A stretch of DNA of 64,000 nt from Alopecurus myosuroides (lineage: Eukaryota; Streptophyta; Magnoliopsida; Poales; Poaceae): contig CM054061.1 in NCBI GenBank assembly GCA_028641055.1, forward strand, positions 54,478,081 to 54,542,080. Direction: 5' to 3'. The notes below the pieces were generated by a model. It saw nothing but the letters and a program-made list of their open reading frames with translations. It was not told where the DNA came from and did not search any database. Both the position numbers and the translations under genes were made by a program. How positions within the stretch are numbered: position 1 is the first letter of the stretch; the number at the start of each line of letters is the position of its first letter. This document shows positions 34,308-45,824 of the stretch, one piece after another.

Positions 34308-35981
34308 TGAAGGGAATATGCCCGAGAGGCAATAATAAAATGGTTATTATCTTATTCCTTGTTTATGATGAATGTTTATTTCTCATGCTGGAATTGTATT
34401 AACCGGAAACGTTGATACATGTGTTCTTAATAAACAAACAATGGTTCCTAGTAAAGCCTCTCTTTTAACTAGCTCGTTGATTAATAGATGATCAAGGTTT
34501 CCTGATCATGAACATTGGATGTTGTTAATAACGGGATCATGTCATTAGAAGAATGATGTGATGAACATATACACAAAGAGAATATAGCAATGCGATCAAG
34601 TCATTTAGTTTACATTGTTATATCAAACATACGAAGTAACTTATTCCTTAGACCATGAGATCATGTCAATCACTGATATTGGAAGAGTGCTTTGATGGCA
34701 TCAAACGTCACACCGTAACAGGGTGACTATAAATGTGTCGTTAAGTATTCGGAAAGTATTAGTTGAGGATCATGGATCAAGAGTGGAATTTGTCCATCCA
34801 AATGACGGAGAGATATACTCTGGGCCCTCTCGGTGATATCACATCGAAACCGATTGCAAGCACGTGATATGATCACAAGGATGTTATATCACGGGAACGA
34901 GAAAAGAGTACTTGTCGGTAACGAGATTGAACAAGGTATGGTTGATACCAATGATCGAATCTCGGACAAGTAAAATATCGCGAGACAAAGGGAATAGTTC
35001 ACGGCGTTGTTGGTTCACACGATCACGAGAGTCATCGTTGAATATATAGGAGTCATCACGGATCTCCAGATCCCGCTGTTGATTATTGATCGGAGAGGAG
35101 TCTCGATCATGTCTATCTTATTCGCGAACCGTAGGGTCACACACTTAAGGTTCGATGACGCATTTGAGAGGATACGGAATATCGGAGAAAAGTTTGGACA
35201 GCACCGAAATTGTTTCGGGGAATATTGAAATAGTCACCGAAATTGTTTCGAGTAATTTTGAAATAGTTCAAGGGGATTCTTATCAAATGGTTGTTAATAG
35301 ATTTAACAACTAACTCAAGGGGTTATATGTTAATGTTTGTTAATGGAATTAACAAATATTAAAATAAAGAAATAAAATTGTTTTATTTATTTATTAAAGA
35401 AAACCCTTGGGATTTTGAGTGGGAATTCATGGAAGAATGAGTGGGTTGAGTGGAGACTCCACTCACATGATGAGGGAGAGGTGGAGGCAGCCAAAAATTC
35501 GTGGCTGCCATCCCCTCCTATAAAAGGAGGGGTGAGAGCTCCCTCTCCCCCCCCCACACACACTTGTGTCATCTCTTTCTCCCTCCTGCCGCTGCTCCAC
35601 CACTTGTTCGTGCGCTTGGCGAAGCCCTGAGCAATGTTTTTCTCCATCACACCACGCCGTCGTGCTGCTGGAGTTCCGAGGGATCCTCCACTTCCGCGTC
35701 CCGCTGGAACGAGGGAACGGAGGTCGTCATCAACCGTACGTGTGACCGATCACGGATGCACCGCCGGATTGCGGTGCTCATCTTCTCGCTATCGGGATCG
35801 GTGTGAGTACGACTACGCCAACAACGAGATTTGATCTCGTACCACTTTGAGTCTTCGAGGGTATGTGTTCTCCTTAACCCTCTCGATGCCCGTTTGCACT
35901 TCGTCTCCTAGATTAGATCTTGGCCTTTCGGGTGTCTCTCGCGTAGGTTTTTTTTTTGTTTTCTATGCAACGAACCCTTCA
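34308..35981 (+). repeat. 3' LTR of the Copia element (1674 bp)
   Basis: Almost identical to 27573-29244. Differences seen include CACACCG against CACAACG, ATTCGG against ATTCAG, GTTGAGG against GTTTAGG, AACCGATT against AACCGCTT, GGGTCAC against GGGTGAC and a longer C run. Followed by TSD TAAAC. Confidence 0.9.
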
Positions 35982-35986
35982 TAAAC

Positions 35987-37408
35987 ATGTCTGTAATAGA
36001 TAGTAAATGGAGATATATTACATAAATAAGATGAAAGTTAAACACAAAGGATCAAATTGGCCATTCATATCTTGTGCTTGTTACGAGGTAGTACACGTGA
36101 TGGCGATCCGGAGAAGGATAAAGACAAGGGTTTCTGAACTTCGCTGAAACTAAACAAAATCACATACGTAAGTGTTTGTGAGATCTAAACAAAGTTGGAC
36201 CATTTCGTGCACATGCATAATGGGGACATTCTCCATAGCCCCGTCCAGGGCTATGAAAAATATCCCCATTACGTATATGTACCAAACGGTGCAACTCAGT
36301 TCTGATCTCACTAACAATAATATTACATATGCGACGTTCCTTAGTTCCATCCGAAACCCTCATCTTCATCCTTTTCCCGGGTCACCACCGCCTGTAGTAC
36401 CTCTTAACAGGAACAAGATGGTCATCGGGCCTTGATGTGAAGTTGGACCTTCACATTTTTTGCCTGTTACGAGGTAAGTACACGTGATGGCGATGCGGGG
36501 GAAGGAAGGGTTTCTGGAAATCTTTGAAACTAAACAAAATCATATATGTAATATAGTGAGATCCGGAAAAAATTGGATCCTTTTGTGCACATCCATAACG
36601 GCGACATTGTTCATAACCCCAGACGGAATTTCTGAGGAATGTCACCATTACGAATGTGCACCAAAGGGTTCAATTTCTTTCGGATCTCACAAACCATATT
36701 ACATATGTGACATTATTTAGTTCGAAACAAATCCAGAAACCCTCGCATTCGTTCCTTTCCCCCGATCACCACCTCCTGTAGTACCTCTTAACAGGAACAA
36801 GATGGTTATCGGTCTGTGTGCCTTATATTTAGGGTGTACACATACAAGCGGCCTAGGTGGTGCCGCTGCGCCAAGTGGGATGCACAAGATCCTAACTTTG
36901 TGAAAATCACAAGGCGCACCGGACCACCTAGGCCATTTGAGTGTGAACCAACTCTTTTAATCATCGGCATTTATACAAAAGATCGAACGAACATCACAAG
37001 TAGGACCGGAATAATATAAAAGCAAGATAATCAAGCATTGACATAATTGAGCATCAGTTACAGAATGGACGATTCATAACCGTAACGATGTGTGCCTCAT
37101 ATTCAGGGTGGACACATACAAGCGGACTAGGTGGTGCCGCTGCGCCAAGTGGGATGCACAAGATCAAAATTTTGTAAAAATCACAAGGCGCACCGGACCA
37201 CCTAGGCCATCTGAGTGTGAACCAACTCTTTTAATCATCGGCATTTATTGAAGAGATCGAACGAACATCACAAGTAGGAGCGCAATAATAAAAAGCAAGA
37301 TAATCAAGCATTGACATAATTTAGCATCGGTTACACGATGGACGATTCATAACCCTAACGGTTGAGTTCAACTAATTTCGGAAAATGTAGCAAGCCTTAC
37401 AATAGTTC
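35987..37408 (-). repeat. CACTA intergenic tandem repeats with inverted arms
   Basis: No supported gene. Two diverged units of about 385 bp (about 36065-36435 and 36460-36815) share GTTACGAGGTA..GTACACGTGATGGCGAT and CTGTAGTACCTCTTAACAGG. Two further units of about 275 bp (about 36816-37085 and 37087-37375) share GGTGGTGCCGCTGCGCC. The latter contain inverted arms GGCCTAGGTGG ... CCACCTAGGCC about 60 bp apart. Located between the second CACTA gene and the small hybrid-binding-domain gene. It may hold the promoter or first exon of the latter, or be its intron. Confidence 0.6.
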
Positions 37409-40221
37409 TCACTCCTTCTGACTCATTCGCCCAGGGATTACAACGGGACAGCCCTTCGGAGTGATGAAGGGCCTGTCGTCACATGCAGTTGCTAGGTAGG
37501 TATCTATGTCGCGGTTCGGCATGGCGAACCGGCAGTGGAATGTCCCGCTCTTGTTCACCACGTCATGAACGATTTTCGTGGCAAAACACTTCTGGATATC
37601 ATATATCTCTTCTCTAACCTTGTCATCACCGACCATCGGCAAGCGCGAGGCCCATTCTTGGGCTTGACTAGGCAGGGTAAGGTACTGTTGATCCCGTACG
37701 TACGCCCGCATATGATGGAGGACATAGTAGGTGTCTCTGTTACTGCCTGCCGGCTGCTTGACGCACGCGAAAGTCGTCGTGTGGGTGAACACCCGAGCGC
37801 CCTGAACGACCTTCTCCCTAGCGATTCTTCCCCCCTTTGCATGGTAGCCGGTGAGAGCGTTATTCAAAACTTTCTTCACGTTGGAGTAGTCTTTCTTCAC
37901 CGCACTCCCTGAGTCGAGATACATGGCATGCGAATGACTGATACAAATGCAGATGACTGTGCATTGTGTATATCTGCGCGGAACAATCCAAACAAAGTGT
38001 TGGAAAGGAGCGATGAAAATCTAAAGAAAATCACTTTCGATTCGGCTAAGAATATTGACTTACCCGGCAAAGTAAGGCACGAGGATGTAATCCTTGGTCT
38101 GGTTCGCCAGCATGAAGTCCCGGAGATATGTCGACGCGACTACCTTGTTCCCAACGGAGCACAACACGTCGTGGCGCATGTAGAAGGGGTCCGCTATCGC
38201 GATGCCCGGTGTATTATCCCTGCTGACTTGCACCGCCAGACCGAGCGAGTATAGGCGAACCATGGAGTAGTGCAGCGGATTGCTATGGAACATATCGAAG
38301 ATGTCCGAAAACCGCAGTACTATCCTATCCGCGCCGGTTGAATTGACGAAGCCCAAGTCCTTTGGCACCATGGCAATGAAAACCGGGTATGATGGATCCT
38401 TGGATTCAATAAGGCGCGATTCAAGATAAAGAATGCTGTCATGCAAACTCCGCATATCCCCACTTGCGACCTTGAGCTTGTTCTGGTTAAGCATAGGCTA
38501 ACCCATCACATGCACCTTCGGCGTATTCTTAGATGTAGGTGGGCCGTCTTGAACACGGAGCGGCATCTTAGCAGGCTGACTCGTGGACTTTTCGGCCATG
38601 GATCTAGGTCCTCTTTTCCGTGGCTTCGGCGCTTTCGCAATGCACTCCTTCTCAATCTCCTCATTAGCCGCCTTACGGATTGTGCCAGGGCTAAAAATAA
38701 CTCCTCCCTTCGCACTTTTCTGAGTCTCGGTGCAGGGGGCGACATCTGGAGGCGTGTCTTCCTGAGAACCGAATAGACGCTTGCAATTGGATTTATCTGC
38801 AGGAGGAGCCTCACCACGAGCCTCCGTGCTATGGTAGGGTTCTTCTGGGGGAGGAGCAATGTAATCTCCGCCATCAAAGTCATCAGCGATGAAATCCATG
38901 GCATCAAGATCGTCATCCGCCGGGTGTTGTGCCATCTCCATGTCAGGGGTAGGCGACAGCGCTACGACTGTCTTGCCATGGCTCCGCTCCGGCGCTTCTA
39001 GAGGGGTTGTTTTCGAGGTGGTGCCTCACGCCGGTAGTTCTAGAGGCGATGTCTGCGGGGTGGCGCCCCTCTTCCCCAGGTGAATCTGGCTCTTCGACCA
39101 TTCCATGTTCCAAGGTAGGCACTGGAGCAGCGTCAGGGTATCGGGGACATCTTCTTCCTGGTAGGGTTGAATGGGAGGAAACAAGTCGTCGTAGCCCGCC
39201 AGCACCCGAAGCAATCGAACTCTATCTACGTCTTCGCGCATCGGCCTGTTGTGGAACCTGCGGGTTGCCGGTTGAACGATCATACCCACAGCAACATCCC
39301 TCAACACGCCGTCCACTGTGTGTAGAAGAGTGCATGGAACGTCGGCGTTCTGCGGAAAACATGCAGGGCGTCAGAGATGCCAGTCTAAAGCAAAGGAAGA
39401 TCGACGCTCCAACGCTTAACTATTTACCTGGCTGGCAATGGCATCGAGCTCCTCTAGTGGCGAGGGGCCAACGACGGCGGGCGTGCTAGTGATGACTTGC
39501 GAGGGACCGCCGGCGGCGGGCGTGCAACCAATGACCATTCGGTCGTTCGTTGGTGCACGCTCTTCATTCGGCGGAGGACGGCCCACTGTGGACGCGCAAC
39601 GGATGGTCGGGCGGCTAGAGGCGGGCGGAGTCACCATCAGCGCCGTGTTGTAGGCGGGCGGAGTCACCTGTGGGTCCGCCACCGTGGCGTTGGCTGGCGA
39701 GACTCTAGACAAGTCTCTTGAGTTGCTGCCCTGCACGCTAGGCACCGGGCACGGCCCCACTCGACCTCCTTCATTCCATCGAGTAACCACATCGTAGATG
39801 GTAGGCAAAACGCTGCCCATTTTTTCTGCCAAAGCATCTTTGACAATATTCAGAATATCGGCAACTTTGGCCTTGAGGTCTGCAATCTCGCGATCACGGG
39901 CTTCGTCACGTTGGATATCTTCGACGGTCTTCCTTCTATTCCTTCTCGCCTCCTTGGGCTCCTTGTAGTACTCTCTGAACTTCGTCGTCGTGCCCAGGCC
40001 ACAAAGTCGGCCACCTGACGGCCTTTTGTGCTTTTCCTTCCCCTGCGTCACGTTCACCGCCCTGTTGAAATGGTCGTCCCACGGGCCGTGCAGCCTCGGC
40101 ATGGATGCCGAGGTTCCATCACTTTCGATTTCTGTATTCTGCACAATTAGCGTGAACCGTTTAGAATTCCACCAGTACACTATGATGCAATCGACTTGAT
40201 CGTCGAGAGCAAACTAATTAG

Positions 40222-41797
40222 CACTAGTAGAGAAGTGCCTTTCTATGGAATCGATTCTGTGGCGCACCCCTATTCGGTGCGCCACAGAAATGTAATTCTG
40301 TGGCGCACGGGTGGGCATGCGCCACAGAAAACAGGAATTCTGTGGCGCACGGGACCGAGGTGCGCCACAGAAAACAGGAATTCTGTGGCGCACCGGATGG
40401 GGGTGCGCCACAGAAATGAGCTGGGGCCCACACCAATAATTGCCACACTCCCATTCTGTGGCGCATGGTGGTCAGTGCGCCACAGAAATATGACATTTCT
40501 GTGGCGCACCACTGCCACGTGCGCCACAGAATTCCCATCCGAAAAAATTCTGCCCTCACGCACCAACTCCACCCCCCCCCCCCCGGGAACGCCTTTTCTA
40601 GTTTTTGACGGAAGAGTGGGCGGTCTAAAAAGCATCAAAAAATAAATCCCTTATAGATGCACGGAGAGTTTAATGTCTACTTTTTTATCAAATTTTGAAA
40701 TATGAATTTCGACTTTCTGAGCAAAAGTTTTATAAAAAAAGTAAAATGGGCATAACTTTTGCATACGATGTCGAAAAAAAATGATCAAGATATTAAAAAA
40801 AACTAGAGAGAAAAAGGAATCCAACCTCACTGGCCTTCGGCCTGTGAGCTTTTTTTAGAATCGCCAAATTCCAAAAGGAAAAAAAGTTATGGCCATTTTA
40901 AGATTTTGACTAGAAAATAAAAAAAATATAAAAAAAAAATTCTGTGGCGCACCAAGGGGGGGTGCGCCACAGAATTTTGAGGCAGGATTCGAAATTTGCC
41001 TTCTTTTCTTCCTCTTCTTCCCTCTCCCCTCCACTTCTTCCCTTCTCTCCTCCACTTCTCCTCCACTTCTCATCTTCTACCTCTCCTCTCCTCTCCTCCT
41101 CCATCACCACCACCACCACCACCACCACCACCACCTCTCCTCCTCCTCCTCCACCACCACCACCCCTCCTTCTCCACCACCACCACCACCACCACCACCT
41201 CTCCTCCTCCTCCTCCACCACCACCACCCCTCCTTCTCCACCACCACCACCACCACCACCACCCTCCTCCTCCTCCTCCTCCACCACCACCACCTCCGGC
41301 GAGCTCCTCCTCCTCCACCACCACCACCACCTCCGGCGAGCTCCTCCTCCTCCTCCTCCTCCTCCACCACCACCACCTCTCCTCCTCCTCTTTCTCCTCC
41401 TCCTCCTCCACCACCACCTCTCCTCCTCCTCCTCCTCCTCCTCCTCCACCACCACCACCACCACCTCCGGCGAGCTTCTCCTTCTGCTCCCCACCAACTC
41501 CGGTGACCCCCATCCTCCACCGACCAACTCCGGCGAGCATCCGACGAAATCCGGCGAAATTTCGAAATTTTCCCGCGGCCAGATCTGGCCGCCTTTTTTT
41601 TTTGAAATTCAAAAAAAAATTCTGTGGCGCACCCCCCCTTGGTGCGCCACAGAATTGCAAATTTCTGTGGCGCACGGCCTCGGTGCGCCACAGAAAAAAA
41701 TTCTGTGGCGTGAATTCTGTGGCGCACCCCTCTGGCCCCTAGGTGCGCCACAGAATCCCATTTTGGTGCGCCACAGAAAGGCCTTTTTCTACTAGTG
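40222..41797. mobile_element. Mini-CACTA inserted in an intron of the host CACTA
   Basis: 1576 bp with TIRs CACTAGTAGAGAAGTGCC (left) and CACTAGTAGAAAAAGGCC (right, inverted) and TSD TAG (40219-40221, 41798-41800). Subterminal units TTCTGTGGCGCACC / GGTGCGCCACAGAA lie in inverted pairs at 40254-40535, 40940-40977 and 41620-41780. The centre is a CT-rich microsatellite. It has no coding capacity, so it is non-autonomous and must be moved by a CACTA transposase. Confidence 0.88.
41000..41545. repeat. CTC/CCA trinucleotide microsatellite in the mini-CACTA
   Basis: Over 500 bp of almost pure TTC/CTC/CCA repeats, with interspersed TCCGGCGAGCT units at about 41295-41345 and 41465-41545. All six frames look open for long distances because of the composition (poly-Ser/Pro/His/Gly). 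None is a gene. Confidence 0.85.
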
Positions 41798-42775
41798 TAG
41801 GGTGGTGTATTTACTTACCAAGTTTTTATACAACTCCTTCACCTTCTCATCATCGGTAGTATACTCATTAGCTACCGGGTCATATTTAAACCGGGCCCTG
41901 ATGAAGTTTTTTTTCCGCGGCGAGTACCTTGCGAGGGGGTCAGGGATGCCCCTTGCTGCACGTTTGGCGTCCTCCTTCTCACAATTGGGAATCGCCGCTC
42001 TGTAACCGCCGCATCCCAGTTTGTGGGAACCTATATTCAACCGCCGCATCTTCTGCCCCCAATCACTATTAGTCTTGGCGACTTCGCTCTCGCAAAGTTG
42101 CTTGAAGTCCCGGAGTTCAGCTTCGGTGATGTTCGGCTCACTCGTTAAAACCTCCTCCAAGATTTTTTTGGGGTTCAAGACCGCAACCTTCACCCGGTGT
42201 TTGCAGTTGGACAAGGCGGTGTTCATCTTACCAATGGCGGCATTGTTGACTGGATTCCCCTCCAGATTGTCGTTATTGTACTTAAACGGCTCTTCTGGCG
42301 GATGCGGGTACAAGTATCGTCCGTGCAGCTTTCTTAAGAGAACAACCCGATAATGGGTATTCTCTTTTTTCCTTAGATCGTCGGTGGTGATCCTGACAGT
42401 GTCCCGGACCATGCAACCGATTTGGTTTCCGAATCATTTGACCACCCGCTCGGGCGCGATAGGATACCCACTGCTATCAATTTCCGCGATCTCTTCACGG
42501 TAGGTGCGGAGACTGTTCCTTTTCCGTTTTCTCGTTGTCGTCTTCTTCTTGGCTTGGCTACCACCATCTGTCTGACCGCCGGCATCAGTGGTGTCATTTC
42601 CGCCGGCGGCGCCACTAGTGGTATCACCGGCGCCACTAGTCGTGGCGTCATCCTCCTCGCCACCGCTAGTGTCCGCGTCAGCCGCGGCATCCGCCGTCGG
42701 GTCGTATTGCTCATCTTCTTCGTCGGAGATTTGCCAGAACGGCTTAGAACCGCCGGCCTCGTCGTTGTGTGCCAT

Positions 42776-44700
42776 GTTCTGAAGGGGGAAATTATTGGTT
42801 AATCTAAAGGCAACGAAAAATCGACATACTACTCGATCACGGGAAAACGGCTAAGTCCTAAATTCACCGAAAAATCCGGCATGACCTTTGCTAATTTTCT
42901 AACACTAGAGTGCCCGATTCTCGCCGAAACGGAAATTAATCAACATTTCGGCGAAAATGGGAAACTCATTTGAATTCCCTGCAAAGTTTTATACGGCTCG
43001 ATGGCCGGACATAGTTGCTCTGGTTGATCTCATATTCATTTACCAACAATGGCACTACTGTTTACACAGCAAGAACACATCGCCATATTTTGACATTAAA
43101 CCAGCCACATCTCAAGAACACCTTCAAAAATCAGCCACAACTCAATAACATCTCCAAAATCAGCCACATCTCAAGTGTTTTTAAACAGCAAGAACACATC
43201 TTTCCAAATCTAGCCACAACAGAAGCTATGAACAAACAAAAGCTAGGAGCAGCAACAGCAGCTAGGAACAAACAGAAGCATGACATAACAGTTTTCAGAA
43301 AATTCAGACTATTAGCTTCAGGCCAAACGGCTCATTTTTTCTTAAGATCAAGTACTGCTACATGACCAGGTTTTAATTCATAAAGATCATGGAGTAAATT
43401 GGGATCACCCTGTGGTAGGCAGTCTGCTCCAAAACAATGCAATTAAAATGACTTTCCAACTTGTTTTCTTTCAACACTGGGGTTTTTCGAACAATACAAT
43501 TAAAAGGACTTTTGTTAACATTGGACATCAGTACTCCCATTGATTCTAATACAATTAAAAACAGACCGAAACCAAGTGCAAGACATGAAACCTGAACCTA
43601 CTGAATGCACATGGTTTATGCCAACAGTGGAACTTCTAAGCCTTGAGTGGTTCAAAATGGTACTGTCAAAAAATGTGCAGAATAGTAGGAGCTCACAACG
43701 GACAACTCGCCCAGCCCCGTGCACACACTTATTCAGATCCAATGCATTGACCACAAGGGCCTCCTATATGACATCCAGGTAATAAAACATATATTCTACA
43801 TAAACAATATTCAGTGATTAATTTGCCCTATGAAAGAAAATGAACTTATCTAGGGCACAACAATTTAAGTTGCCCTATGGGTTGTCATCTTGAGGTTTAC
43901 ATTTTTGTTGTTTTGTCTTGATATATTACTATGGCATATAAACTGGAATACCGAGTTACAATTTAAGAGTAGTCCAAATATGCTACATATGCTTGTCATT
44001 TTGAGTTTCTGTCTTACTCCCTAGTTCTACTAAATTGCCAAAGGGTCGGTAGATATATCAACCTGAAGTTCATCTCCTTGTTGTTATCTCAGCCATATGA
44101 GTATTTAATTCTAAGTTCCCTTGCTCCATATAAATATTAATTTATGGAAATTAATATTCGATCTTTCTTGTTTGTGTCTTTTAGTATGTGTCATCCATTT
44201 TGAACTGTAAAGGGCGCTAATGATTTTCTGGGCTGGAAAGTAAAACAATTAATGCTGATGATCATCTATTTATATGTATGTGATGACCATCTGATGCAAG
44301 AAATGCTGATGCCGTATCCATTAACCCACTTTTTTTTGGTTGGCGATGTTGATCACATAAAAAAAACAGACCTGGTTTTGGCGTGCCAACTATCATCTCA
44401 CAATCCACAAGTCTTAACAGAAACCACTGTTCAGCCTTATCCTAGCTTTTTCTTGTTTTGGCAATAGCGATGCACATACTGAAGATACTAGGAAGGTGTG
44501 GCACGCCGTACCCTCGATATTGCTAATCAGTTACTTAGTTGATAGCATGCTAGGACGGGTGCTGTCAGTGTCCCCCTTTCTTCAAGCTGTTAGTGGGTCG
44601 CCTGAGAGTGGCAGACAACGGGAGTAACGTACCAACTCCCCTAGCCGCCATGGTCGTATATTGCAAGGAAAATAGGATTGAGGGAGAGAAGAATGGGTTG
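42776..44700. other. Upstream/intergenic region of the second CACTA gene
   Basis: No supported coding frame on either strand. Moderately AT-rich, with ACATCTC-AAGAACA-like short repeats at about 43070-43220. On the minus strand it lies between the GC-rich block (44700-45290) and the ATG at 42775, so it may contain a long 5' UTR intron. Confidence 0.45.
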
Positions 44701-45290
44701 GCTCGGGCACGATCTGGATCGGGGCGTCCATGATGCCAGAATGTGAATTTGTGAATGGTTCAGCTACCGATTCCTTCAACGAAAACAGAGAGCTCGGCGA
44801 GGACGAGGGAGAAGAGGGGGCTTACCCTGTAGCTGGAAGGGGTCGAGGAAGACGGTATCGAGCGGGTCGATGCAGACGGGTGGCGCGGCGCTCCTCCTCT
44901 TCCCCCGCTGCTCCTCCTAGGCCGTGGTCGATGCAGACGGCGGCGCGGCGCTCCTCCTCCTCCTGTGCTGTGGTGGCTCGGGTTGTGCTCCTCGGGCAGA
45001 TGTGAGAGGGGCGGTGGGTGGCTAGGGCTAGGGCGGTGGCTAGGGCGTGCGGTGGCGACGGAATGGAGGCGAGGTCTCGGTGGTGGTGGGCGGCGACTAG
45101 CTAGAGGGAGGGCAGAGGCTAGGGCTAGGGCTAGGACGGGAGGGGACGGTGGCTAGGGCAGCGCGCGGTGGCTAGGACGGGAGGAGATGGTGGCGGCGAT
45201 CGATGGAGACAGAGGGGGTGCGGCGGTGGCTATGGATCGAGATCGGGAAAGAGAGAGATGAGGAAGAGAAGAGGGGAACGACCCCTTTCT
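44701..45290 (-). promoter_or_regulatory. GC-rich leader-like block inside the CACTA
   Basis: Very GC-rich with repeated GGCTAGGGC and GGCGGCGC motifs. On the minus strand it reads like a grass 5' UTR (CCTAGCCACC, CGCCGCC, TCTCTCTTTCCC). It follows the internal subterminal-repeat block and precedes the second gene. I infer it is the promoter/leader of that gene; no TATA box is clear. Confidence 0.4.
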
Positions 45291-45299
45291 TTAGCAGGG

Positions 45300-45470
45300 G
45301 ATAGCCGTGACGCATCGCCCATGGGCACGTGGCGCGTACTCTAACCGTGACGCACCGTCTAGTGATGCGTCACGAGTAAGCTATCCGTGACGCACCAACC
45401 AAAGGTGTGTCGCTCCTAAGCTAACCACGGCGCACCGGGCGGAGGTGCGCCGCGCCTATCCGTAATATCT
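45300..45470. repeat. Internal subterminal-type repeat block of the CACTA
   Basis: Eight or so copies of the motif otherwise found only at the element ends (ATAGCCGTGACGCATC, GATGCGTCACGAGTAAG, ATCCGTGACGCACC, GGTGCGCCGCGCCTAT). No CACTA terminus adjoins it. It lies between the Tnp2 gene and the second gene. Confidence 0.8.
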
Positions 45471-45510
45471 ACATAAAAGAGCTGCGCGTGGGTACGTATC
45501 AACAACTGAT

Positions 45511-45580
45511 ACTTACCGTAGTGGCTAGTGCCCTTGCTGCCTAGCCTCCCACCCGGGTTCGACTCCTGTCCACCCTAAAT
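45511..45580 (+). other. tRNA-like / SINE-like segment with pol III boxes
   Basis: A perfect B-box form GGTTCGACTCC at 45556-45566, with an A-box-like GTGGCTAGTGC about 25 bp upstream (45521-45531) and a T-run (TTTTTTAATC) at 45581 that could end transcription. No full cloverleaf is apparent, so it is not called a tRNA. It may be a SINE head or a tRNA-derived relic. Plus orientation, opposite to the CACTA genes. Confidence 0.4.
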
Positions 45581-45824
45581 TTTTTTAATCATTTTTTTCT
45601 TACAAAATGATTCAAAATAAATCAATATATATATAACAAATTATAGTAGATCAACATAGATGTAAATATAATGAAATTTGCAAAATCGATATGAATTCAA
45701 AAAAATCTCAAATAAAGTGTTGATTAATTTAGAATAATAAAATCTCAAATATTCTTATTACATCAACATAATTTTGTCGAATTCATGCACACACACGGCA
45801 ACATAATGATTCTTGTAGCTCTAG
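45581..45824 (-). other. AT-rich 3' region of the Tnp2 gene
   Basis: Directly downstream of the transposase stop codon on the minus strand. AT-rich without ORFs; probably 3' UTR and poly(A) region. Confidence 0.5.

Larger units (their letters stand above)
27573..35981 (+). mobile_element. Angela/BARE-like Copia element with dead coding region
   Basis: Complete LTR-to-LTR element of 8.4 kb inside the CACTA: LTRs 27573-29244 and 34308-35981, PBS TGGTATCAGAGCC at 29246, polypurine tract AAGTGGGAGAC at about 34297, TSD TAAAC. The LTR start (TGAAGGGAATATGCCC) and PBS are of the Angela/BARE type. The interior carries only a heavily mutated pol. By eye the LTRs differ at about eight positions in 1.67 kb, so insertion was recent although the pol has long been dead. 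It must have moved using proteins from a relative. Confidence 0.88.
37409..42775 (-). pseudogene. CACTA second gene: plant transposase (Ptta/En/Spm)-type protein with Ulp1-like C-terminus
   Basis: Multi-exon minus-strand gene. Exon 1 from ATG 42775 (MAHNDEAGGSKPFW) has an acidic, Thr/Gly-rich N-terminus, a KKKTTTRKRKR basic patch and the plant-transposase-type region (MVRDTVRITTDDLRKKE, SDWGQKMRRLNIGSHKLGCGG) to a donor at about 41816. Exon 2 (about 40212-39427) begins FALDDQVDCIIVYWWNSKRF and has a Lys/Arg-rich coiled coil. Exon 3 (39357-38062) leads into a C48 (Ulp1)-like region; the last exon (37973-37409) holds the end of it. Introns join in frame. The expected catalytic His after PYFAG is replaced by Tyr, and the Cys region reads PAGSNRDTYYV, so protease activity looks lost. 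In-frame stops: TGA 42434, TGA 39026, TAG 38498. A mini-CACTA sits in intron 1. Confidence 0.75.

Noticed and set aside
40910..41795. Several long ORFs on both strands rich in Ser/Pro/His or Gly/Trp/Val/Glu
   Set aside because: They are translations of a trinucleotide microsatellite; all frames stay open because of composition.
44730..45156. Arg/Gly-rich plus-strand frames
   Set aside because: They come from the GC-rich leader-like block, with no family motif and antisense to the CACTA genes.
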